Assembly: GCF_003966755.1 (NCBI RefSeq) | Contig: NZ_AP018005.1 | Location: 1,054,001 to 1,118,000, forward strand | Length of the DNA: 64,000 nucleotides | Source of the DNA: Candidatus Rickettsiella viridis | Lineage (GTDB): Bacteria; Pseudomonadota; Gammaproteobacteria; Diplorickettsiales; Diplorickettsiaceae | Reading direction: 5' to 3' | In this document: positions 57,608 through 64,000 of the stretch, piece by piece | Layout of the letters: every line of letters begins with the position of its first letter | Numbering within the stretch: position 1 is the first letter of the stretch | The notes under the pieces: model-generated | Told to the model about the DNA's origin: nothing | What the model saw: the letters and a program-made list of their open reading frames with translations, nothing else | Databases searched by the model: none | Translations under genes and position numbers: made by a program

Positions 57608-58273
57608 TTATTTTTCTTTGGTTAGTACGTTATTTTCCTGCTGTTGCGAAAACTTCTGAGTGGCTTGAGAAAGCGAAAGCGGTGTTTGAGAACATTGTGC
57701 GTTGCCCTGGGTATAAACGGCCAAAGCGCACTCAGGATTGCCTAGCAAAATAGGCTCGGGCGGCGTGTGTGTATAACCCTGACTCTCATGCTCCTGCTCT
57801 AACCGGCCTTTGAGTAAACGTGGATAGCGAGGCAGTGGTTTTCCTTGATAGTCGCAATAGCGGTTCTCAAATGCTTGAGCTAAAAAAGATAGTTCCCTTT
57901 CCGATTGTTGACACAAGTAAACCCAGCCGCCCATATCGGTGATCACGCAGTGAATCACCGCATTATCAAACACCACGCTGTCATAACCACCCACGGTGCG
58001 GATAGCAGAAAGTACTTGGCTCCAGGCCTTACGTGCCGGCTGATGGTTATCTCCCTGAATTAAAACAATTAAATCCGCCGGTGTGGGCATCCCCCATTTC
58101 TGACGAGCAGGATTTTGCAAAGTATTCAACATCGCTTGTTTGACCTGCATAAACGGGTAGGATTCCAAGCATTGCCAATAGCTTTCTAGCAATACACTCG
58201 ATACCTTGCGGTTAAACGATTCGGTCAATAACGTCAACCATTGCAGAAACTGTTTTTTGTCATCGGCTAGCAT
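57608..58273 (-). CDS. Phage-type replication protein (DUF6475-like)
   Basis: A 221-residue protein whose core follows a known phage and integrative-element pattern: a helical N-terminus (FLQWLTLLTESF), KWGMPTPADLI, AWSQVLSAIRTVGGYDSVVF and ITDMGGWVYLC. Such proteins lie with replication initiators in phages, which suggests a role in helicase loading or initiation. The ATG overlaps the previous gene's stop by 7 bases, so translation is coupled. Confidence 0.75.
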   Translation of the reverse strand: MLADDKKQFLQWLTLLTESFNRKVSSVLLESYWQCLESYPFMQVKQAMLNTLQNPARQKWGMPTPADLIVLIQGDNHQPARKAWSQVLSAIRTVGGYDSVVFDNAVIHCVITDMGGWVYLCQQSERELSFLAQAFENRYCDYQGKPLPRYPRLLKGRLEQEHESQGYTHTPPEPILLGNPECALAVYTQGNAQCSQTPLSLSQATQKFSQQQENNVLTKEK

Positions 58274-59319
58274 AAAATCTCCTGTGCATCAGACAGAGGA
58301 TGTAGAGTTTCTTCTTTCGCCATCGATTGCTTGAGCCACCGCTCCCCTACGATGAGATTGTGTGCCAGCGTAGGACTCAAACCACGTCTGGCTAAGTCAA
58401 GGTGATGTTCAAAGGGAGGCGATTGTTGTCGCTGTTGAGAGGCTGCACGCTGCTCTTTGGCAAGCCACGTGTTGATATGGCGCAGAATCTGTGTTCGGGA
58501 TTTACGCTCCGTTGGATTTGCCTCATTCCAGGCCTGGATTTGCCGTAGCTCTTGTGCAACATCCACCGCGGGATAGGTTTTTTGCCAATGCGTTATCGAG
58601 GTCGGTAAAACCATAAACTGACTGCCATCGCTCAGAGGAATCTGATAAAGCCCTATCGATGTAACCGTCGTTGCTATGGACACAACCTTATCGTCGATCA
58701 CGTCAAGCAATTGTTTAACAGGGGGATTTTTTAATTCGCTGTTGCTGCTGGGCAAGCCGTCGTCAGACGGCGCGCCACCATCAACATCCTGTTCCTGATC
58801 CTCCTCCTGTTTCTGTTCTTTCTTCTGCTCCTGTTCCTGCTCCTGTTCCTGGCTTAGAAGGGACTTTGAAGTCCCTTCGTAGGGCCTTATTAGCCCCTTT
58901 GTTTTTTTATCTAAACACAGTGAAATATGATAAGCTTCATAAAACTTATCGAGAAAAGGTAGTTTGGGTAAGGCCTGATAGAGTTCGTTGATACACTTAA
59001 CGCGATTATCGTTGGGCTTTAAAGCTTGCCCCAATTGTGATAACGCCATATCGTGTACCCAAACGTATTCTGATGCCGCATCATAGGTACAAAACCCGAC
59101 TTCACAGAGATTCTGAAGCCCCTTTAAAGCCCCTTCTAAGGTGATACCTAGCTCATGGGCTATAAACGGCATGGGTAAATAGTAGATCCCTAGCATCGTG
59201 CAATGAGGGTTACTGATTAGGTATAAAGCAATGAGCTGTGTTGCCCCACCAAATTGTTTGATTTGTTTACCTTGTTCATTAATCCAAAAATGGGGTGAAA
59301 GTTTGCTATAATCACGCAT
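58267..59319 (-). CDS. Replication initiator-like protein with EQ-rich linker
   Basis: A 350-residue protein with an N-terminal winged-helix-like region (GGATQLIALYLISNPH, GITLEGALKGLQNL), as in phage replication proteins of the O/DnaD-like type, then a Gln/Glu repeat linker (EQEQEQEQKKEQ) and a helical C-terminal part. The linker is encoded by short C-T-G-rich repeats near 58790-58855. It lies in the minus-strand block with the methyltransferase and replication genes. The function is inferred from pattern and context. Confidence 0.65.
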   Translation of the reverse strand: MRDYSKLSPHFWINEQGKQIKQFGGATQLIALYLISNPHCTMLGIYYLPMPFIAHELGITLEGALKGLQNLCEVGFCTYDAASEYVWVHDMALSQLGQALKPNDNRVKCINELYQALPKLPFLDKFYEAYHISLCLDKKTKGLIRPYEGTSKSLLSQEQEQEQEQKKEQKQEEDQEQDVDGGAPSDDGLPSSNSELKNPPVKQLLDVIDDKVVSIATTVTSIGLYQIPLSDGSQFMVLPTSITHWQKTYPAVDVAQELRQIQAWNEANPTERKSRTQILRHINTWLAKEQRAASQQRQQSPPFEHHLDLARRGLSPTLAHNLIVGERWLKQSMAKEETLHPLSDAQEILC

Positions 59320-59322
59320 GGT

Positions 59323-60243
59323 TTAAATCTCCTTTGAAGGGTTAATAACTATTTTTTGTTTTGCTGTCTGTTTGAGTTGTTGGGTGAGTGCAATGATTTC
59401 TTTCTTACTGCCAGCTAAAATTTGTTTCTGTTTGGCATGACAAAGTGAAGTTAGAGCGGCCGCCGTTGATAGGGCTATTTTTCTTTGGTTTAGTTGGTTA
59501 ATTAATTGGGGACAGCCATACTTTAAAATTTGCTTGCCTTGCTCAAAGCATTTTCGATGGTTATTACCAAAACCTATTAAGTACGCTATTAGAGTGGTGC
59601 TTTTTTCTTTTACTTCGGGAAATTTTTCCCAAAGTGCCTCATCAAAATCGGCTTTTTGTTTATTTTTAACGAGGTCAGTCCGTTTTCCTTGGCGATTTCC
59701 AATTAACTTTTCCAAAGCAATACCTATGGCTAGTCGCTCACTCATCAGTAGGGTTTGAGCTAAGTCTTTTGGATCATATTTACCGGCTAACAAAGCGGAT
59801 AAGGAAAATAGCAAGGCAGGAATAGTTTTCTTACCAAGCGCTTGGTAGTGATAAAATAATTCCTCACCAAAAATGATCCGGTTATTTTCATCTAAACCCA
59901 AAAAGACGTTTGCATGAGGTAAGTTATATTGTGGCCTGTTATTTTTTAGTGCTTGAATGCGGTGTAGTGATACACAGACTTGGATGCATGAATAAGCTGT
60001 TACTGGGCCGATAGAAAACGCGATATGCCGCAACAGTCGTACCTTGTAGCTAGGAACTAATTCCTTCCAGCTCACCGTTCCTTGCGTTAAGCTATCTATA
60101 CATAACGCGTATTCCAAGGGAATTTGAATGTTCTTATGTAACCAAGCACTGACACTTTCACGCGGTACACCCAGCTTTTCTGAAAACTGTTGCATGGTAT
60201 CGAATTGCTGGATGGCTTTTAATAAAGCCGTTTCCCACATCAC
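59323..60243 (-). CDS. YdaS/Cro-like HTH regulator with extended C-terminus
   Basis: A 306-residue protein. The first ~60 residues are a Cro/YdaS helix-turn-helix (FSEKLGVPRESVSAWLH, YALCIDSLTQG). The remainder is helical and ends in ALSTAAALTSLCHAKQKQIL, which recalls ParB-type HTH segments. It is divergent from the AlpA-like gene across a 200-base spacer with a clear dyad (60284-60319), so it probably represses its own and the excision/integration genes. The next gene starts four bases after its stop. Confidence 0.7.
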   Translation of the reverse strand: MMWETALLKAIQQFDTMQQFSEKLGVPRESVSAWLHKNIQIPLEYALCIDSLTQGTVSWKELVPSYKVRLLRHIAFSIGPVTAYSCIQVCVSLHRIQALKNNRPQYNLPHANVFLGLDENNRIIFGEELFYHYQALGKKTIPALLFSLSALLAGKYDPKDLAQTLLMSERLAIGIALEKLIGNRQGKRTDLVKNKQKADFDEALWEKFPEVKEKSTTLIAYLIGFGNNHRKCFEQGKQILKYGCPQLINQLNQRKIALSTAAALTSLCHAKQKQILAGSKKEIIALTQQLKQTAKQKIVINPSKEI

Positions 60244-60283
60244 TCTCCTCCTTCTTTTTATTTTTTCCTTATAAAAATCCTAA

Positions 60284-60319
60284 CGTAAAAAAATGGGAAT
60301 TATTCCCCGCTTTTTTACG
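60284..60319. promoter_or_regulatory. Operator-like dyad between divergent genes
   Basis: Arms CGTAAAAAA (60284-60292) and TTTTTTACG (60311-60319), with an inner GGGAA/TTCCC pair. It lies in the spacer between the YdaS-like regulator and the AlpA-like gene. A good candidate binding site for that regulator. CGTAAAAA-type sequences also recur near 53659 and 53740. Confidence 0.6.
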
Positions 60320-60444
60320 GTATTTTTACTTTTAGCGGTTATTAATTGAGGGGAGGAACATCCGACTATTTTTTTATTAAAAAAATTAAAAAAATAATTT
60401 AATAAAAAATAAAAATTTAATCATTTTTAATGGAGGAGATGAAC

Positions 60445-60777
60445 ATGCAACCACGACTGATTCGATTACGAGATGCACCGAATTATTTGGGTATGGATCG
60501 TCATCGGTTTAATGACGAAGTGAGACCGCATTTAACGGTGATTCCGATAGGAGAAATTGGCATTGCGTTCGATCGACTTGATTTAGATGCCTGGGTGGAC
60601 GATTATAAGCAGTGTAAGGGTCGTCCTCCATTAGAGAGGAAACCATTATGGGAAGAAAAAAAATGCCAGGGCTCGTTAAACGCGGGAACATCTGGCACAT
60701 TAACAAGAAAGTCAACGGCCGTCGCATTTCAGAAAGCACTGGATCAGGCTCGCTCGAAGAAGCCGAACGCTATTTAG
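60445..60777 (+). CDS. AlpA-like/excisionase-type DNA-binding protein
   Basis: A 110-residue protein with an N-terminal helix-turn-helix of the AlpA/MerR type (RLRDAPNYLGMDRHRFND). A longer frame starts at 60430, but GGAGGAG is best placed for ATG 60445, which I use. It overlaps the integrase gene by 130 bases in another frame, so its C-terminal part is read over the integrase 5' end. It probably helps excision or regulates the integrase. The overlapped tail may not matter for function. Confidence 0.7.
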   Translation: MQPRLIRLRDAPNYLGMDRHRFNDEVRPHLTVIPIGEIGIAFDRLDLDAWVDDYKQCKGRPPLERKPLWEEKKCQGSLNAGTSGTLTRKSTAVAFQKALDQARSKKPNAI

Positions 60778-61778
60778 TTCGGCGTCTTGAGCAGATTCGA
60801 CAAGCGAGTGTCTATGGAATTAGACCAAAGCGGACTTTTAGAGAAGCAGCTACTAAATACTTAGAGGAAAAAGATAAATCAAGTTTGCATGTGGATGCTA
60901 TTTATCTAAAAAGGCTAGATCAATATATTGGCGATTTACCACTTGATTCTATTCATATGGATAGCTTAAGACATTATATTCAGGAACGCACGCAGCAGGG
61001 CGTTAAGAGGCGAACAATCAATTGCGGCTTACAGGTAGTCAGACATATTTTAAACTTGGCTGAATACGAGTGGAAAGATGAATACAACTTAAGTTGGTTA
61101 CATAAAGCGCCCAAAATAAAACTGCTTCGTGAAACTGACAAAAGAGAACCTTATCCGCTTCAACTTGATGAGCAAGCCAGGCTTTTAAGTGAATTACCTT
61201 TGCATTTACAGCACATGGCTTTGTTTGCTGTTAACACAGGCTGTCGTGATCATGAAGTGTGCCATCTGCAATGGAAGTGGGAAATTAAAATTTCTGAAGG
61301 CTCTGTTTTTATCATTCCCGCTGCGGATGTTAAAAACCGTGAAAAACGGTTAGTAGTTTTAAACAAAAATGCCTTGCGTGTAATTGAGGAAGTGAGAGGA
61401 GAACATTCAGACTATGTATTTACCTTTCGAGGTAAACCTATTACTCGGATGTTAAATTCCGCGTGGAAAAAAGCACGCGCACGGGCTGGCTTACCTCAAG
61501 TCAGAGTGCACGATTTAAAACATACTTTTGGTCATCGATTACGGTCGGCTGAAGTGAGTTTTGAAGATAGGCAAGTTTTGTTAGGCCATAAAACGCAGAG
61601 TGTAACAACGCATTATTCAGCCGCTGAATTAGGTAATCTGATTCGTGCCGCTAATAAAGTCTGTGAAACAGGGAAACACTTGGTAGTCTTAAGAAAAAGT
61701 GGATTAGTCGATACGAGTCGCGCAAAAGTCGCGCAAGGAAATTTGCAGGAAATAAAAACAAGTTTAAGGTTGGTGTAA
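60648..61778 (+). CDS. int: Tyrosine recombinase/integrase
   Basis: A 376-residue phage-type integrase that recombines the element into the tRNA-Lys 3' end. An N-terminal arm-binding region (MPGLVKRGNIWHINKK) is followed by a core-binding SAM-like domain (about 65-160) and the catalytic domain with Arg in NTGCRDHEV near 199, HDLKHTFGHRL near 287, LGHKTQSVTTHYS with His near 311 and Tyr near 321. Box II has Lys in place of the usual Arg (HDLK). It reads toward attR, and its 3' end carries a copy of the 21-bp end motif. Confidence 0.95.
   Translation: MGRKKMPGLVKRGNIWHINKKVNGRRISESTGSGSLEEAERYLVRRLEQIRQASVYGIRPKRTFREAATKYLEEKDKSSLHVDAIYLKRLDQYIGDLPLDSIHMDSLRHYIQERTQQGVKRRTINCGLQVVRHILNLAEYEWKDEYNLSWLHKAPKIKLLRETDKREPYPLQLDEQARLLSELPLHLQHMALFAVNTGCRDHEVCHLQWKWEIKISEGSVFIIPAADVKNREKRLVVLNKNALRVIEEVRGEHSDYVFTFRGKPITRMLNSAWKKARARAGLPQVRVHDLKHTFGHRLRSAEVSFEDRQVLLGHKTQSVTTHYSAAELGNLIRAANKVCETGKHLVVLRKSGLVDTSRAKVAQGNLQEIKTSLRLV
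61716..61736 (+). other. 21-bp end motif, candidate integrase arm site (right)
   Basis: Matches 24504-24524 at 20 of 21 bases in the same orientation, within the integrase 3' coding end and 62 bases inside the right att copy. Confidence 0.55.
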
Positions 61779-61797
61779 GTGTTTGATTTTAAAAGAC

Positions 61798-61844
61798 TTT
61801 ACTGGTGGGCCGTGATGGAATCGAACCATCGACCAATAGATTAA
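61798..61844. repeat. Attachment site copy inside tRNA-Lys (attR)
   Basis: 47 bases identical to 24359-24405. It covers the 3' half of the intact tRNA-Lys gene up to the anticodon loop, so insertion restored the tRNA. Confidence 0.95.
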
Positions 61845-61878
61845 AAGTCTACTGCTCTACCGACTGAGCTAACGGCCC
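61803..61878 (-). tRNA. tRNA-Lys (anticodon TTT)
   Basis: A complete 76-base cloverleaf: acceptor GGGCCGT/ACGGCCC with CCA encoded, D-arm GCTCAGTCGGTAGAGC, anticodon loop C-T-TTT-A-A and T-arm GGTTCGATTCC. Anticodon TTT reads Lys. It is the integration target of the element to its left. Confidence 0.97.
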
Positions 61879-61967
61879 AAAATTGAACGGCAGATTGTAG
61901 TCAATCTGGCAGAAAATAGCAATCCCGTCCTTTTTATCGCTATTTTTAACCCGTAAACCCACACGCG

Positions 61968-63941
61968 TTATTTTGTTGAGTGACTTACTTTATAAAACCC
62001 AAAACCTAAACCGACCACACTCAGAAAACCCAACGCTACTGCCAAACTATTCCACCTAGCTGGCATAATAGCCAATATCTCGGGATTGCTGGTGAGTGAC
62101 ATCGGAATAGCTAGCAACACATCCATTAAAGCTGAACCAGCCACCAATCCACAAGCAAGCAACACTGCATAATGTTGATATTGTTCTATCTTTGCCTTTT
62201 GCTCTTCAGACCCGCCTTTTAAGCGCTGTTGAAAATTTCGTCTGATAAAAAATGCAAATAAACTTCCTATAAATAAGGGAATAGAGGAACTTAAGGGTAA
62301 ATAAACACCCATCGCCACCCCTAATAAAGAAAGTTTTTTTAATCCCAACCATTGCAGTGCAATGAAAACCACCATCATCAAGGCGCCTATGCCCAACATA
62401 GACCAGGGTAAATCGTGATTAAAGATACCTTGTGTTAATCCTGCCATCATCGCAGCGGGTGGTGCTGATAAAGTCTGTGTTGGATCCATACCCGCGTGTG
62501 GTAGAACAGTTGTCAAACCATAGACGTTAAATAAAAGCTCCATCACATAAGGAATGACCAAAGCCGCTACTATCACGCCCAATACCAACATTAACTGTTG
62601 CTGCCAAGGCGCAGCGCCAATAAGATGCCCCACCTTCAAATCTTGAATCGTATCATTTGCAATAGCGGCCATACCTGCCACCACGCCGCCAATAATAATC
62701 GTCATCGCCGCCATACTGAGCCAATGCCCAGAAACAGCGGCATGTCCGTGCAGAACAAATAAAGCACGCAAAATGAGGGCGGTTAATAAAAGACCCCCGA
62801 TCAAGATAGCCGAACCAGGACTAGCGGTTACCCCGACTAAACCAGAAAAATAACCACAAATCGCAGCAAAAATAAATCCTAACCCCACCACATAAAAAAC
62901 CGCGCCCAAGTTAATGAACAACGAAGCGCTGTTTGTAAAAATATGTGCTGGAAATAAATAGTGAAATAAGAAATAAACGCACACCATTAAAACCGGTAAT
63001 GCCAACAATAAATAAGCAGTAGGTATATCCTGTTCTTTAGAAAGAATCGGTTCATTTATAGAAGGTTTAAACAATCCCTGCGTTGAAAGCTTAAAACTTT
63101 GGTAAAAAGGCTTTAATAAATTAATCAGCGTCCAAAGCCCAGCCATCAGCATAGCACCTAAACCAAGGTAATGAATGTGATTTCTATAAGCCGCTAAACT
63201 GGCTGTTAAATGAAAGGGTTTTATTGCAGCAAAAATACTTAATAGTGGTAACGCAACACCCCAGGCCAGCAGCGCGCCTAAGACCAGACTTAAGCCCACA
63301 TCAAAGCCAATTAAATAACCCACCCCGATTAACGCCGGCGAAAAACCAATACCAAAACCCACAATGGTCGATTTTCCTAGTACAAACCATTTCTCAGCTG
63401 CACTGGCAATCACTTTAAAACCGGTCTGTGCTAATTCTAATAATCCACCTAAGCCGGTACCCATGATGATTTCACGAATATGAAAGACATTTTTCTGGAC
63501 TAGCTGTAACACCTCTGCAATCGCTTTTGCTTCAGGGAAGTACAACTGTGGTGTATTTATTAATATCTTACGCAATGGAATAGAAAATAAAATCCCTAAC
63601 AAACCACCACATAACGCAATAGCCACATTTTCTAAATACGGAAAATGATGCCAATAGCCCATAATCACCAGTGCTGGAATCGTATAGACAATACCACCCG
63701 CCACCGCTTCGCCGGCTGAAGCGGCGGTTTGGATCAAATTGATTTCATAAATACTGGTTTTTTTTAAAAAACGCAGAATGGCCATCGCGAGTATGGCCGC
63801 TGGAATAGAAGCGGAAGGTAAAATACCAATTTTCAAAGCTAAATAGGTACTGGAAGCTGCCAGAAGAATCGCTAAAAAAATCGATAATAAAATAACTCTT
63901 AATGAAATCATACCGCTTTGTGTTTCATGCTTATTTTGCAT
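61968..63941 (-). CDS. OPT family oligopeptide/metal-chelate transporter
   Basis: A large polytopic membrane protein (about 657 residues, about 14-16 helices) of the OPT superfamily, which takes up peptides or metal-siderophore-like chelates. Characteristic segments include IGILPSASIPAAILAMAIL, AGEAVAGGIVYTIPALVI and GLVGVTASPGSAILIGGLL. A GTG at 63953 could start it, but ATG 63941 has a better leader. The gene continues the chromosome outside the element. No adjacent partner genes are seen in the window. Confidence 0.9.
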   Translation of the reverse strand: MQNKHETQSGMISLRVILLSIFLAILLAASSTYLALKIGILPSASIPAAILAMAILRFLKKTSIYEINLIQTAASAGEAVAGGIVYTIPALVIMGYWHHFPYLENVAIALCGGLLGILFSIPLRKILINTPQLYFPEAKAIAEVLQLVQKNVFHIREIIMGTGLGGLLELAQTGFKVIASAAEKWFVLGKSTIVGFGIGFSPALIGVGYLIGFDVGLSLVLGALLAWGVALPLLSIFAAIKPFHLTASLAAYRNHIHYLGLGAMLMAGLWTLINLLKPFYQSFKLSTQGLFKPSINEPILSKEQDIPTAYLLLALPVLMVCVYFLFHYLFPAHIFTNSASLFINLGAVFYVVGLGFIFAAICGYFSGLVGVTASPGSAILIGGLLLTALILRALFVLHGHAAVSGHWLSMAAMTIIIGGVVAGMAAIANDTIQDLKVGHLIGAAPWQQQLMLVLGVIVAALVIPYVMELLFNVYGLTTVLPHAGMDPTQTLSAPPAAMMAGLTQGIFNHDLPWSMLGIGALMMVVFIALQWLGLKKLSLLGVAMGVYLPLSSSIPLFIGSLFAFFIRRNFQQRLKGGSEEQKAKIEQYQHYAVLLACGLVAGSALMDVLLAIPMSLTSNPEILAIMPARWNSLAVALGFLSVVGLGFGFYKVSHSTK

Positions 63942-64000
63942 AATTATACTCACAGCAATGGGATTTTCAGCAAGGCGCCGCGAAAATGAGCAACCGCAGT

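Larger units (their letters stand above)
24359..61844. mobile_element. Integrative element at tRNA-Lys with VirB T4SS and RHS toxin cargo
   Basis: Bounded by identical 47-bp direct repeats derived from tRNA-Lys (61803-61878), with a tyrosine integrase reading toward the tRNA at the right end. The predicted circle is about 37.4 kb. Contents: RHS/Tc-like module, mobilisation-type protein and coupling protein, virB2-virB11, regulators, a methyltransferase, replication genes, AlpA-like and integrase. It is best described as an integrative and conjugative element, though no canonical relaxase is seen and virB9 is frameshifted, so it may be defective. Coordinates include both att copies. Confidence 0.9.

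Overview
The window looks like part of the chromosome of an AT-rich, host-associated gammaproteobacterium. The gene content (hemH, zapE, rodA-mltB-rlpA, lgt, gpmI, a lysine-rich HU-like protein, an RMD1/YagE protein, ankyrin and RHS proteins, a VirB-type secretion system) fits Legionellales, most plausibly a Coxiellaceae arthropod symbiont of the Rickettsiella/Diplorickettsia kind. That placement is inference from gene content; no rRNA is present.

Layout. (1) 1-17770 is mostly ordinary chromosome: ferrochelatase, an ABC-2 permease, a hydrolase-zapE pair, an HU-like protein, an RMD1 protein, an L,D-transpeptidase, a cell-wall cluster (rodA, mltB, rlpA), a GT87-like membrane protein, lgt, a MATE exporter, gpmI, an unknown membrane protein and a C-terminal processing protease. 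Short palindromic repeats of the CGTCATTGCGAG type are scattered between genes and twice create false upstream start codons. (2) 17790-23763 holds three lineage-specific minus-strand genes, ending with a 1281-residue von Willebrand A plus ankyrin protein that is a good effector candidate. A broken HTH regulator follows.

(3) 24359-61844 is an integrated mobile element of about 37.4 kb. It lies between two identical 47-bp copies of the 3' part of a tRNA-Lys gene; the intact tRNA is at 61803-61878 and a tyrosine integrase lies next to it. The element carries a two-gene toxin-like module on the minus strand: a 784-residue coiled-coil protein with a three-fold KYDDDRR/VFTW repeat, followed by a 3882-residue SpvB/RHS (Tc B-C-like) protein. 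Next come a mobilisation-type wHTH protein and a TraD/VirD4 coupling protein, an unknown duplicated protein, and a near-complete virB2-B11 operon. virB9 carries a frameshift, and a tiny VirB7-like lipoprotein gene sits between virB5 and virB6. The rest of the element has an Rpn nuclease, an orphan response regulator, a LuxR-type regulator, a 690-residue unknown, a DNA methyltransferase, phage-like replication genes with a YdaS-like regulator, an AlpA-like protein and the integrase. I see no canonical relaxase. (4) 61968-63941 returns to chromosome with an OPT-family transporter.

How it may work together (inference): the integrase and AlpA-like protein move the element in and out of tRNA-Lys, the coupling protein and VirB channel could transfer it, and the toxin module is cargo acting on a host. 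Several large proteins inside and outside the element share a short FF-containing motif 29-43 residues from the C-terminus, which may be a common secretion or sorting signal.
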